Shown: positions 32,396 to 43,742 of the stretch, one piece after another
Position numbering within the stretch: the stretch's first letter is position 1
How the letters are laid out: each line of letters opens with the position of its first letter
From: Achatina immaculata
Taxonomy: Eukaryota > Mollusca > Gastropoda > Stylommatophora > Achatinidae
Length of the DNA stretch: 64,000 bases
NCBI GenBank assembly: GCA_009760885.1
Contig: CM019704.1
Span: 11,554,303-11,618,302 of the forward strand
Direction of reading: 5' to 3'
Program-made: the position numbers and the translations under genes
Notes under the pieces: model-generated
The model's input: the letters and a program-made list of their open reading frames with translations, nothing else
What the model was told of the DNA's origin: nothing
Databases searched by the model: none

Positions 32396-32836
32396 CTTGG
32401 AGCGTTTCGAAACTTCTTCACAACCTCACAACCCAGGGGGAGTCTCCCAAGGGGAGTTAACCGTTCACAACTATCAAATCTGATCTACAACTTTCAAGTT
32501 ACAACCACCGGACAGCATGTACACTTGTTTGGTACGTCACTCATGTGATGTTTTAAATTGCTTGTAAAATAAATACAGTTTTCTTTCTTTCTGTTTTTCT
32601 TTCTCTTCTTTTCCTTCTTACTTCAGTGTATTATTAAATTTAAAGAGTTTCTTTCGTTCATAAATGTTAGGTGGCGTTCGAACGTCAAACTTCACATTCA
32701 AAAAAACGAAAACTAATCCTCGTTTTAACTCCGTCCACAGCTTGAGATTTCTGCGCTGAACTTTGACCCCGAAGTTTTCTGTTTTCTGTGCCAGACTTTA
32801 ACCCCTTGCTATCGGAGAAGCTGAGGTGGAAACAAC
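32396..32836 (+). other. Upstream region and 5' UTR of the arrestin-domain gene
   Basis: Low-copy sequence before the start codon. No TATA box or clear initiator could be fixed. An in-frame stop (TGA at 32822-32824) lies 12 bases upstream of the ATG, which supports the chosen start, and the -3 position is A. Any 5' non-coding exon cannot be recognised from sequence alone. Confidence 0.45.
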
Positions 32837-33040
32837 ATGTCTGTGGAAGATTTACTGATCCACTTCCAGTACGGGGGGGATGATGAAAACACTCGTCAGT
32901 ATCGTCAGTTCTACATCCCCGGAGAAGAAATGAGGGGAATTGTGTCTCTACACCTGCGGAGCTCCATCAAGGTCAAGGCAATCACCATTCACTTCCTGGG
33001 TACTGCTTCAGTCTCCTGGGAGTCCACTAGCAAAAAGAAA
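32837..33040 (+). CDS. Arrestin-domain-containing protein, exon 1 (residues 1-68)
   Basis: First coding exon of an ARRDC-type (alpha-arrestin) gene. The family are cytosolic adaptors that bind membrane cargo and, in many members, recruit NEDD4-type ubiquitin ligases for endocytic sorting. This exon gives the N-terminal strands of the arrestin-N fold: FYIPGEEMRGIVSLHLRSS, then IKVKAITIHFLGTASVSW, matching the family pattern YxPGExxxGxVxL...KVKxIxIxFxGxAxVxW. The start ATG has A at -3 and an in-frame stop just upstream. The donor is AAA|GTAAGT, phase 0. The N-terminus MSVEDLLIHFQYGGDDENTR has several acidic residues. The full product is 352 residues if exon 3 is used once. I cannot place it in a named vertebrate ARRDC subgroup. 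Confidence 0.88.
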
Positions 33041-33224
33041 GTAAGTCGGAAACTCCCTTGAGATATTTTTAGTCCACTGAAAAAAAACCCCCATTAATCT
33101 AAATAATGACATAGAATTCAGTTCAGTATGTCGGAATGTTAGCCTGACAGATTACTCTGTCAGCATTTATGTCTGATGTGTGTAAACCTCTCTTTCTTCT
33201 GTGATCAATTAAAAAAACTGAACC

Positions 33225-33775
33225 AAACAATGACGGGTGTCTGGTCAGCTTTGTCTGTTATTGTATGACAGAAAACAATGACGTGTGTCTGGTCAGCTTT
33301 GTCTGTTATTGTATGACACAAAACAATGACGTGTGTCTGGTCAGCTTTGTCTGTTATTGTATGACAGAAAACAATGACGTGTGTCTGGTCAGCTTTGTCT
33401 GTTATTGTATGACACAAAACAATGACGTGTGTCTGGTCAGCTTTGTCTGTTATTGTATGACACAAAACAATGACGTGTGTCTGGTCAGCTTTGTCTGTTA
33501 TTGTATGACACAAAACAATGACGTGTGTCTGGTCAGCTTTGTCTGTTATTGTATGACACAAAAAATTGCCGTGTGTCTGGTCAGCTTTGTCTGTTATTGT
33601 ATGACACAAAACAATGACGTGTGTCTGGTCAGCTTTGTCTGTTATTGTATGACACAAAACAATGACGTGTGTCTGGTCAGCTTTGCCTGTTATTGTATGA
33701 CACAAAACATGACATGTGTCTAGTCAGCTTTGTCTGTTATTGTATGACACAAAACATGACATGTGCCTGGTCATG
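33225..33775. repeat. Intron 1: 48-bp minisatellite
   Basis: About eleven copies of GACGTGTGTCTGGTCAGCTT + TGTCTGTTATTG..., period 48. Being a multiple of three it keeps open frames on both strands; these are not exons. Confidence 0.95.
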
Positions 33776-33840
33776 CATGTCTGAATCAAATGTACGGAAG
33801 ATTCATTAAATTAATTTTCGCCTGTTTCATTTACCTCCCT

Positions 33841-33867
33841 CCCCCCCCCCCCCCCCCCCCCCCCCCC
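33841..33867. repeat. C27 homopolymer in intron 1
   Basis: Uninterrupted run of 27 C, preceded by CCTCCCT. Runs of this length are unstable and also prone to sequencing error. Confidence 0.9.
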
Positions 33868-33892
33868 ACCCCATCCCAAAGACATAACATAT

Positions 33893-34135
33893 ACTCTTAG
33901 AGAAAAGACTGTTACTAACTCATAAGAGAAAAAATTGTTACCAACTCATAAGAGAAAAATTGTTACTAACTCATAAGAGAAAACATTGTTACTAACTCAT
34001 AAGAGAAAACATTGTTACTAACTCATAAGAGAAAACATTGTTACTAACTCATAAGAGAAAACATTGTTACTAACTCATAAGAGAAAACATTGTTACTAAC
34101 TCATAAGAGAAAACATTGTTATTAACTCATAACAT
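33893..34135. repeat. Intron 1: 27-bp tandem repeat near exon 2
   Basis: Nine copies of ACTCATAAGAGAAAACATTG + TTACTA, ending about 80 bp before the exon 2 acceptor. Confidence 0.95.
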
Positions 34136-34213
34136 TTGCTCATTATTTTTCATTTGTTCTCGTTTTCTTCACTTTCGTCGTCACAAACAACTTTCTCACC
34201 TTCAAACCTCAAG

Positions 34214-34390
34214 GTATACCAGGCTTCAGAGATACACCTGGAATCCGCCAAGCCCCTCCTGGACATTGGCTACGACAAAACATTCGAGCTTCCTAGAGGG
34301 CTCCACCAGTTTGGCTTTAAGTTCCAGCTTCCCACAGACCTCCCCTCCACTTTCAATGGAGTCTACGGGCAGGTCACTTACCTCGCCAAA
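34214..34390 (+). CDS. Arrestin-domain-containing protein, exon 2 (residues 69-127)
   Basis: Phase 0 in and out, 59 codons. The acceptor is CCTCAAG|GTATAC and the donor AAA|GTAAGA. The product reads VYQASEIHLESAKPLLDIG, then LPRGLHQFGFKFQLPTDLP and FNGVYGQVTYLAK. The GxHxFxFxFxLPxxLPxSF...G.V.Y.(V/A)K pattern is the arrestin-N signature and is continuous in frame with exon 1. It lies between the 27-bp repeat of intron 1 and the 34.4-40.5 kb satellites of intron 2. Confidence 0.92.
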
Positions 34391-34439
34391 GTAAGAACCA
34401 GTTACTGCCCCTGTTACTTGTCTTTTAGAAGACGCGTTG

Positions 34440-35310
34440 GTTTGTTTATTGTAGTCTGTTGTTGATGTTTATATCTTTTAGATTTTTTTTAGTCTGTTTT
34501 TTTATGTTTGTTACTTGTAGCCTTTTGTTGATATTTGTTTTTTGTAGTCTATTGTTGAAATTTGTTTATTGTAGTCTTTTTATGTTTGTTTCTTGTAGTA
34601 TGCTGTTCATATTTGTTTCTTTTAGTCTCTTGTTGATGTTTGTTTCCTGTAGTCTCTGTTTGTTTCTTGTAGTCTGTTGTTGATGGTTATATCCTGTAGT
34701 TTCTTGCTGATGTTTTTTTTGTAGTCTCTTGTTGATGTTTCTTAAAGTCTGTTGTTGATGTTTGTTTTTTCGTAGTCTCTTGGTGATGTTCGTTTATTGT
34801 AGTTTCTTGTTGATGTTTGTTTTTTGTAGTCTGTTTTTGATGTTTGTTTCTTGTAGTCTAATGTTGATATTTGTTTCTTGTAGTCTGTTGTTGAAATTTG
34901 TTTATTGTAGTCTTTTTATGTTTGTTTCTTGTAGTATGCTGTTCATATTTGTTTCTTTTAGTCTCTTGTTGATGTTTGTTTCCTGTAGTCTCTGTTTGTT
35001 TCTTGTAGTCTGTTGTTGATGGTTATATCCTGTAGTTTCTTGCTGATGTTTTTTTTGTAGTCTCTTGTTGATGTTTCTTAAAGTCTGTTGTTGATGTTTG
35101 TTTTTTCGTAGTCTCTTGGTGATGTTCGTTTATTGTAGTTTCTTGTTGATGTTTGTTTTTTGTAGTCTGTTTTTGATGTTTGTTTCTTGTAGTCTAATGT
35201 TGATATTTGTTTCTTGTAGTCTGTTGTTGATGGTTGTTTCTTGTAGTCTCTTGTTGATTTTTTGTAGTCTGTTGTTAATGTTTGTTTTTTATAGTCTCTT
35301 GATGATGTTT
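34440..35310. repeat. Intron 2: T-rich ~26-bp repeat with a 336-bp higher-order duplication
   Basis: Units of TGTTGATGTTTGTTTCTTGT + AGTCT. A 336-bp block is duplicated (the segment beginning at about 34565 recurs at about 34901, with matching open frames at 34762 and 35098). Each unit ends in a pyrimidine-rich TTTCTTGTAG that resembles a 3' splice site. Confidence 0.92.
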
Positions 35311-36755
35311 AGATGATTTACAGATAAAAATTAGGTCATTTTATTTTATGTTCAATGTCGCAAGAGCTACAATCTCCTGTAAGTGGAGGTTAGAAAGTAA
35401 ATGTGTTACCGCCTTGTCTCACGAGAAGATAGCGAGTGCCAGTAACAGTATTTGCTGCCACGTCAAACATTCAAAGACGCTCGTGAGAGCTGATGTAGAA
35501 AACTAAGACGTTATGTATGTTTTACACTTTGTATGCTGGTCTGGAAGCAAATACGTCATTAGTATGAAAAGAATTATTTGGAAACTAAACTTTAACGCTG
35601 TTGAAAGTTTGTTTTAGGTGGAACTGTTGAAAGTTTGTTTTAGGTGGAACTGTTGGAAGTTTGTTTTAGGTGGAACTGTTGAAAGTTTGTTCTAGGTAAA
35701 ACTGCTGGAAGATTGCTTGATGTAGATGAAATTACTGAAAGTTTGTTTTAGGTGAAACTGTTGAAAGTTTATTCTAGGTAAAACTGCTGGATGATTGCTT
35801 GATGTAGATGAAATTACTGAAAGTTTGTTTTAGGTGAAACTGCTGGAAACTTGTTTTAGGTGAAACTGTTGGAAGTTTGTTTTAGGTGAAACTGTTGAAA
35901 GTTTGTTTTAGGTGAAACTGTTGAAAGTTTGTTTTAGGTGAAACTGGTGAAAGTTTGTTTTAGGTGAAACTGTTGGAAGTTTGTTTTCGGTGAAACTGTT
36001 GGAAGCTTGCTTGTTTTAGGTGAAAGTGTTGAAAGTTTGTTTTAGGTGAAACTGTTGAAAGTTTGTTTTAGGTGAAACTGTTGAAAGTTTGTTTTAGGTG
36101 AAACTGTTGGAAGCTTGTTTTAGGTGAAACTGTTGAAAGTTTGTTTTAGGTGAAACTGTTGGAAGCTAGCTTGTTTTAGGTGAAACTGTTGAAAGTTTGT
36201 TTTAGGTGAAACAGTTGGAAGCTTGCTTGTTTTAGGTGAAACTGTTGGAAGCTTGTTTTAGATGAAACTGTTGGAAGCTTGCTTGTTTTAGGTGAAACTG
36301 TTGGAAGTTTGTTTTAGGTGAAACTGTTGAAAGTTTGTTTTAGGTGAAACTGCTGAAAGTTTGTTTTAGGTGAAACTGTTGGAAGGTTGCTTGTTTTAGG
36401 TGAAACTGTTGAAAGCTTGTTTTAGGTGAAACTGTTGGAAGCTTGCTTGTTTTAGGTGAAACTGTTGAAAGTTTGTTTTAGGTGAAACTGTTGGAAGGTT
36501 GCTTGTTTTAGGTGAAACTGTTGAAAGTTTGTTTTAGGTGAAACTGTTGGAAGCTTGCTTGTTTTAGGTGAAACTGTTGGAAGCTTGTTTTAGGTGAAAC
36601 TGTTGGAAGCTTGTTTTAGGTGAAACTGGTGGAAGCTTGCTTGTTTTAGGTGGAACTGTTGAAAGTTTGTTTTAGGTGGAACTGATGAAAGTTTGTTCTA
36701 GGTAAAACTGATGGAAGATTGCTTGATGTAGATGAAATTACTGAAAGTTTGTTGT
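35100..36755. repeat. Intron 2: ~1.66-kb segmental duplication, copy 1
   Basis: The segment with the unique marker AGATGATTTACAGATAAAAA (35311) recurs 1660 bp downstream (36971) with its flanking satellites. Copy 2 spans roughly 36756-38400. Confidence 0.88.
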
Positions 36756-39700
36756 TGATGTTTGTTTTTTCGTAGTCTCTTGGTGATGTTCGTTTATTGT
36801 AGTTTCTTGTTGATGTTTGTTTTTTGTAGTCTGTTTTTGATGTTTGTTTCTTGTAGTCTATTGTTGATATTTGTTTCTTGTAGTCTGTTGTTGATGGTTG
36901 TTTCTTGTAGTCTCTTGTTGATTTTTGTAGTCTGTTGTTAATGTTTGTTTTTTATAGTCTCTGATGATGTTTAGATGATTTACAGATAAAAATTAGGTCA
37001 TTTTATTTTATGTTCAATGTCGCAAGAGCTACAATCTCCTGTAAGTGGAGGTTAGAAAGTAAATGTGTTACCGCCTTGTCTCACGAGAAGATAGCGAGTG
37101 CCAGTAACAGTATTTGCTGCCACGTCAAACATTCAAAGACGCTCGTGAGAGCTGATGTAGAAAACTAAGACGTTATGTATGTTTTACACTTTGTATGCTG
37201 GTCTGGAAGCAAATACGTCATTAGTATGAAAAGAATTATTTGGAAACTAAACTTTAACGCTGTTGAAAGTTTGTTTTAGGTGGAACTGTTGAAAGTTTGT
37301 TTTAGGTGGAACTGTTGGAAGTTTGTTTTAGGTGGAACTGTTGAAAGTTTGTTCTAGGTAAAACTGCTGGAAGATTGCTTGATGTAGATGAAATTACTGA
37401 AAGTTTGTTTTAGGTGAAACTGTTGAAAGTTTATTCTAGGTAAAACTGCTGGATGATTGCTTGATGTAGATGAAATTACTGAAAGTTTGTTTTAGGTGAA
37501 ACTGTTGGAAACTTGTTTTAGGTGAAACTGTTGAAAGTTTGTTTTAGGTGAAACTGTTGAAAGTTTGTTTTAGGTGAAACTGTTGGAAGTTTGTTTTAGG
37601 TGAAACTGTTGGAAGCTTGCTTGTTTTAGGTGAAAGTGTTGAAAGTTTGTTTTAGGTGAAACTGTTGAAAGTTTGTTTTAGGTGAAACTGTTGAAAGTTT
37701 GTTTTAGGTGAAACTGTTGAAAGTTTGTTTTAGGTGAAACTGTTGGAAGCTTGTTTTAGGTGAAACTGTTGAAAGTTTGTTTTAGGTGAAACTGTTGGAA
37801 GCTTGCTTGTTTTAGGTGAAACTGTTGAAAGTTTGTTTTAGGTGAAACAGTTGGAAGCTTGCTTGTTTTAGGTGAAACTGTTGGAAGCTTGTTTTAGGTG
37901 AAACTGTTGGAAGCTTGCTTGTTTTAGGTGAAACTGTTGGAAGTTTGTTTTAGGTGAAACTGTTGAAAGTTTGTTTTAGGTGAAACTGTTGAAAGTTTGT
38001 TTTAGGTGAAACTGTTGGAAGGTTGCTTGTTTTAGGTGAAACTGTTGAAAGTTTGTTTTAGGTGAAACTGTTGGAAGCTTGCTTGTTTTAGGTGAAACTG
38101 TTGGAAGCTTGTTTTAGGTGAAACTGTTGGAAGCTTGTTTTAGGTGAAACTGTTGGAAGCTTGCTTGTTTTAGGTGGAACTGTTGAAAGTTTGTTTTAGG
38201 TGGAACTGTTGAAAGTTTGTTTTAGGTGGATCTGTTGAAAGTTTGTTTTAGGTGGATCTGTTGAAAGTTTGTTCTAGGTAAAACTGCTGGAAGATTGCTT
38301 GATGTAGATGAAATTACTGAAAGTTTGTTTTAGGTGAAACTGTTGAAAGTTTGTTTTAGGTGAATCTATTGAAAGTTTGTTTTAGGTGGATCTGTTGAAA
38401 GTTTGTTTTAGGTAAAACTGTTGGAAGTTTGTTTTAGGTGAAACTGTTGAAAGTTTGTTCTAGGTAAAACTGTTGGAAGTTTGTTTTAGGTGAAACTGTT
38501 GAAAGTTTGTTCTAGGTGAAACTGTTGAAAGTTTGTTTTAGGTGAAACTGTTGAAAGTTTGTTTTAGGTGAAACTGTTGGAAGCTTGTTTTAGGTGAAAC
38601 TGTTGAAAGTTTGTTTTAGATGAAACTGTTGAAAGCTTGTTTTAGGTGAAACTGTTGGAAGCTTGGTTTTAGGTGAAACTGTTGAAGTTTGTTTTATCTG
38701 AAACTGTTGAAAGTTGTTTTAGGTGAAACTGTTGGAAGCTTGCTTTAGGTGAAACTGTTGAAAGTTTGTTTTAGGTGAAACTGTTGGAAGCTTGTTTTAG
38801 GTGAAACTGTTGAAAGTTTTTTTAGGTGAAACTGTTGGAAGCTTGTTTTAGGTGAAACTGTTGAAAGTTTGTTTTAGGTGAAACTGTTGAAAGTTTGTTT
38901 TAGGTGAAACTGTTTGAAGCTTGTTTTAGGTGAAACTGTTGGAAGCTTGTTTTAGGTGAAACTGTTGAAAGTTTGTTTTAGGTGAAACTGTTGGAAGTTT
39001 GTTTTAGGTGAAACTGTTGAAAGTTTGTTTTAGGTGAAACTGTTGAAAGTTTGTTCTAGGTAAAACTGTTGAAAGTTTGTTCTAGGTAAAACTGTTGGAA
39101 GCTTGTTTTTAGGTGAAACTGTTGAAAGTTTGTTCTAGGTAAAACTGTTGGAAGCTTGGTTTTAGGTGAAACTGTTGAAAGTTTGTTCTAGGTAAAACTG
39201 TTGGAAGCTTGTTTTTAGGTGAAACTGTTGAAAGTTTGTTTTAGGTGAAACTGTTGAAAGTTTGTTTTAGGTAAAACTGTTGGAAGCTTGTTTTAGGTGA
39301 AACTGTTGAAAGTTTGTTTTAGGTGAAACTGTTGGAAGCTTGTTTTAGGTGAAACTGTTGAAAGTTTGTTTTAGTTGAAACTGTTGGAAGCTTGTTTTAG
39401 GTGAAACTGTTGAAAGTTTGTTTTAGATGAAACTGTTGGAAGCTTGTTTTAGGTGAAACTGTTGGAAGCTTGTTTTAGGTGAAACTGTTGAAAGTTTGTT
39501 TTAGGTGAAACTGTTGAAAGTTTGTTTTAGGTGAAACTGTTGGAAGCTTGCTTGTTTTAGGTGAAACTGTTGTAAGCTTGTTTTAGGTGAAACTGTTGGA
39601 AGCTTGTTTTAGGTGAAACTGTTTGAAGTTTGTTTTAGGTGAAACTGTTGAAAGTTTGATTTAGGTGAAACTGTTGAAAGTTTGTTTTATGTGAAACTGT

Positions 39701-40480
39701 TGGAAGCTTGCTTGTTTTAGGTGAAACTGTTGGAAGCTTGTTTTATGTGAAACTGTTGAAAGTTTGTTTTAGGTGAAACTGTTGAAAGTTTGTTTTAGGT
39801 GAAACTGTTGAAAGTTTGTTTTAGGTGAAACTGTTGAAAGTTTGTTCTAGGTAAAACTGTTGAAAGTTTGTTCTAGGTAAAACTGTTGGAAGCTTGTTTT
39901 TAGGTGAAACTGTTGAAAGTTTGTTCTAGGTAAAACTGTTGGAAGCTTGGTTTTAGGTGAAACTGTTGAAAGTTTGTTCTAGGTAAAACTGTTGGAAGCT
40001 TGTTTTTAGGTGAAACTGTTGAAAGTTTGTTCTAGTTAAAACTGTTGGAAGCTTGGTTTTAGGTGAAACTGTTGAAAGTTTGTTTTAGGTGAAACTGTTG
40101 AAAGTTTGTTTTAGGTGAAACTGTTGAAAGTTTGTTTTAGGTGAAACTGTTGGAAGCTTGTTTTAGGTGAAACTGTTGAAAGTTTGTTTTAGGTGAAACT
40201 GTTGAAAGCTTGTTTTAGGTGAAACTGTTGGAAGCTTGTTTTAGGTGAAACTGTTGGAAGTTTGTTTTATCTGAAACTGTTGAAATTTTGTTTTAGGTGA
40301 AACTGTTGGAAGCTTGCTTTAGGTGAAACTGTTGAAAGTTTGTTTTAGGTGAAACTGTTGGAAGCTTGTTTTAGGTGAAACTGTTGAAAGTTTGTTTTAG
40401 GTGAAACTGTTGGAAGCTTGTTTTAGGTGAAACTGTTGAAAGTTTGTTTTAGATGAAACTGTTGGAAGCTTGCTTGTTTT
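35600..40480. repeat. Intron 2: 26-bp minisatellite, about 4.9 kb
   Basis: Roughly 150-190 units of TTGAAAGTTTGTTTTAGGTG + AAACTG, with GGAAGCTTG, GGAAGCTTGCTTG and TTCTAGGTAAAAC variants. One 1.3-kb region (about 35330-35590) of unrelated sequence and its duplicate (about 36990-37250) interrupt it. Every unit contains TTTTAG|GTGAAA or TTCTAG|GTAAAA, i.e. an acceptor-like and a donor-like site back to back. Further arrays of the same unit lie between the exon 3 copies (41455-42325 and 43400-43743). Confidence 0.95.
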
Positions 40481-40482
40481 TA

Positions 40483-41452
40483 GGTCACGAGTTTTTTTCT
40501 GATATCTGAACTGCCATTAAAGTTTCCTGAAACATGGATCGTGAGTAATGTTCTCTCTAAGCTGTGAGGCGCACAAAGAAACACAAAACCGATACTTGTA
40601 AGTTTCTCTGGTTGCTAAGTTAGCGCTGAATGCGAGTGCGATATAGTTATGAGTTTGTTTCCCCGATTTCTTTTGTTTTTCTATGGAACTTTATAATGTA
40701 CTTTGTTACTTGAAATTACGCTACATATTTGCATATACTTTTTTGACAACGTATTTGCGTACGAGTCGAAAATTTGCACACGAACCGCAAGACCTTAGAG
40801 GAAACATTGATTATGAGATAATGGAAATCAGGAGAAATATGCACGTACAGATTGACAGACAAAGAACAGACAAATGAGTGAGTGAATGGATTGAAGGTGG
40901 GTGCCGAACGACAGAGAAATGGGTGAGTGGATGGACTGGAGATAGATAGATGAACAGATGGATTGGTGGATAGTATTTATCAGCAGAAGCTCATGACGTC
41001 CAGGCTAAGACTAGAATTCTGTGTCGCCTTGGTTGCCAGGTGAAGCTGGACTGCGAAGACGAGAGAAGCACGACCTTGACCAGTGAGCCTTTCATGGTTC
41101 TACGGCGGCCAGAGCTTCCGGTGCAGTTGTACAAGGAAAGATCCATGAAGAAAAGTCGCTTCTTTCTTGGCTTCAACTCTGGGAAGGTAATAGTAAATGT
41201 TATGTAATATAACACAGTAAAATAACAGTAACTGCTCTATAATTAACTCATGAAAGATAACAACATTTATTATGTAATAAAACTCAGGAAGGAAAAACAT
41301 TAATCGTGTAATGTAATCTTATCTATATCTAATATTCTTCCCGTGCCGTTAAACGTACATAGGGCTCGCAAGGTAGTTCGCCATTTTCCTGTCTTCGGCG
41401 AGACTTTCAACCATCATCAAGGGATTTTATGCTAGTAATTTGGCTTCTCTTA
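40483..41452 (+). repeat. Exon 3 duplication unit, copy 1
   Basis: Begins at GTCACGAGTTTTTTTCTGAT in the last satellite unit, contains exon 3 copy 1, and ends inside the 3' end of a minus-strand family A LINE (CTTCTCTT) that then jumps straight into satellite sequence (AGGTGAAACTG). It differs from copies 2 and 3 by small indels near the LINE part. Confidence 0.9.
41040..41186 (+). CDS. Arrestin-domain-containing protein, exon 3, copy 1 (49 codons)
   Basis: Acceptor TTGCCAG|GTGAAG, donor AAG|GTAATA, phase 0 at both ends. The product reads VKLDCEDERSTTLTSEPFMV, LRRPELPVQLYKE, RSMKKSRFFLGFNSGK. It completes the arrestin-N domain and the linker to arrestin-C: YLAK (exon 2) plus VKLD corresponds to the Y.VKV.LD of the family, and the C-terminal FFLGFNSGK to the Cys/Phe-rich segment just before the C domain. 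The 147-bp exon is present in three identical copies in this region. Each copy has intact splice sites, so any one could be used, and using two or three would still keep the frame. Confidence 0.88.
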
Positions 41453-41454
41453 GG

Positions 41455-42324
41455 TGAAACTGTTTGAAGTTTGTTTTGGGTGGAACTGTTGAAAGTTTGA
41501 TTTAGGTGAAACTGTTGAAAGTTTGTTTTATGTGAAACTGTTGGAAGCTTGCTTGTTTTAGGTGAAACTGTTGGAAGCTTGTTTTATGTGAAACTGTTGA
41601 AAGTTTGTTTTAGGTGAAACTGTTGAAAGTTTGTTTTAGGTGAAACTGTTGAAAGTTTGTTTTAGGTGAAACTGTTGAAAGTTTGTTCTAGGTAAAACTG
41701 TTGAAAGTTTGTTCTAGGTAAAACTGTTGGAAGCTTGTTTTTAGGTGAAACTGTTGAAAGTTTGTTCTAGGTAAAACTGTTGGAAGCTTGGTTTTAGGTG
41801 AAACTGTTGAAAGTTTGTTCTAGGTAAAACTGTTGGAAGCTTGTTTTTAGGTGAAACTGTTGAAAGTTTGTTCTAGTTAAAACTGTTGGAAGCTTGGTTT
41901 TAGGTGAAACTGTTGAAAGTTTGTTTTAGGTGAAACTGTTGAAAGTTTGTTTTAGGTGAAACTGTTGAAAGTTTGTTTTAGGTGAAACTGTTGGAAGCTT
42001 GTTTTAGGTGAAACTGTTGAAAGTTTGTTTTAGGTGAAACTGTTGAAAGCTTGTTTTAGGTGAAACTGTTGGAAGCTTGTTTTAGGTGAAACTGTTGGAA
42101 GTTTGTTTTATTTGAAACTGTTGAAAGTTTGTTTTAGGTGAAACTGTTGGAAGCTTGCTTTAGGTGAAACTGTTGAAAGTTTGTTTTAGGTGAAACTGTT
42201 GGAAGCTTGTTTTAGGTGAAACTGTTTGAAGTTTGTTTTAGGTGAAACTGTTGAAAGTTTGTTTTAGGTGAAACTGTTGAAAGTTTGTTTTAGGTGAAAC
42301 TGTTGGAAGCTTGCTTGTTTTAGG
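41455..42324. repeat. 26-bp satellite between exon 3 copies 1 and 2
   Basis: Same unit as the intron 2 array. The order of variants (the TTCTAGGTAAAAC runs) matches about 39630-40480, so this stretch was copied together with the exon unit. Confidence 0.93.
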
Positions 42325-43400
42325 TCACGAGTTTTTTTCTGATATCTGAACTGCCATTAAAGTTTCCTGAAACATGGATCGTGAGTAATGTTCTCTCTAA
42401 GCTGTGAGGCGCACAAAGAAACACAAAACCGATACTTGTAAGTTTCTCTGGTTGCTAAGTTAGCGCTGAATGCGAGTGCGATATAGTTATGAGTTTGTTT
42501 CCCCGATTTCTTTTGTTTTTCTATGGAACTTTATAATGTACTTTGTTACTTGAAATTACGCTACATATTTGCATATACTTTTTTTGACAACATATTTGCG
42601 TACGAGTCGAAAATTTTGCACACGAACCGCAAGACCTTAGAGGAAACATTGATTATGAGATAATGGAAATCAGGAGAAATATGCACGTACAGATTGACAG
42701 ACAAAGAACAGACAAATGAGTGAGTGAATGGATTGAAGGTGGGTGCCGAACGACAGAGAAATGGGTGAGTGGATGGACTGGAGATAGATAGATGAACAGA
42801 TGGATTGGTGGATAGCATTTTATCAGCAGAAGCTCATGACGTCCAGGCTAAGACTAGAATTCTGTGTCGCCTTGGTTGCCAGGTGAAGCTGGACTGCGAA
42901 GACGAGAGAAGCACGACCTTGACCAGTGAGCCTTTCATGGTTCTACGGCGGCCAGAGCTTCCGGTGCAGTTGTACAAGGAAAGATCCATGAAGAAAAGTC
43001 GCTTCTTTCTTGGCTTCAACTCTGGGAAGGTAATAGTAAATGTTATGTAATATAACACAGTAAAATAACAGTAACTGCTCTATAATTAACTCATGAAAGA
43101 TAACAACATTTATTATGTAATAAAACTCAGGAAGGAAAATAACATTAATCGTGTAATGTAATCTTATCTTATATCTAATATTCTTCCCGTGCCGTTAAAC
43201 GCTACATAGGGCTCGCAAGGTAGTTCGCCAATTTTTCCTGTCTTCGGCGAGACTTTCAACCTCATCAAGGGATTTTATGCTATTAATTTGGCTTCTCTTA
43301 ACAATGTCCTCTTTAGAGTTTCACGTGGTCTGCCTCTTTTTCTTTGGCCTGTTGTGTTCCACCTGATAGCTTTTTTTATGATTCTGTGATCGTTTCTTTT
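42325..43400 (+). repeat. Exon 3 duplication unit, copy 2
   Basis: Same start as copy 1 but extends further into the family A LINE, ending at GATCGTTTCTTTT where it again joins TTAGGTGAAACTG. The two junctions therefore lie at different LINE positions, pointing to separate events. Confidence 0.9.
42883..43029 (+). CDS. Arrestin-domain-containing protein, exon 3, copy 2
   Basis: Identical in sequence to copy 1, with the same acceptor and donor and phase 0 at both ends. There is no substitution in 147 bp. This means no sign of the divergence expected of functional mutually exclusive exons, and fits a very recent duplication or an assembly artefact. Confidence 0.8.
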
Positions 43401-43742
43401 AGGTGAAACTGTTGGAAGCTTGTTTTAGGTGAAACTGTTGAAAGTTTGTTTTAGGTGAAACTGTTGAAAGCTTGTTTTAGGTGAAACTGTTGGAAGCTTG
43501 TTTTAGGTGAAACTGTTGGAAGTTTGTTTTATTTGAAACTGTTGAAAGTTTGTTTTAGGTGAAACTGTTGGAAGCTTGCTTTAGGTGAAACTGTTGAAAG
43601 TTTGTTTTAGGTGAAACTGTTGGAAGCTTGTTTTAGGTGAAACTGTTGAAAGTTTATTTTAGGTGAAACTGTTGGAAGCTTGTTTTAGGTGAAACTGTTG
43701 AAAGTTTGTTTTAGATGAAACTGTTGGAAGCTTGCTTGTTTT
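43400..43742. repeat. 26-bp satellite between exon 3 copies 2 and 3
   Basis: About 13 units of the intron 2 satellite, with variants matching the final stretch of the main array (about 40140-40480). Confidence 0.92.

Noticed and set aside
33205..33723. Long open frames on both strands in intron 1
   Set aside because: A 48-bp repeat (multiple of three) in the intron; no start context, no homology, and the exon 1 donor to exon 2 acceptor join is clean without it.
42805..43050. Longer exon 3 beginning upstream of the acceptor (AEAHDVQAKTRILCRLGCQ)
   Set aside because: The TTGCCAG|GTG acceptor gives an arrestin-like join (YLAK-VKLD) in phase 0; the upstream residues do not fit the fold.
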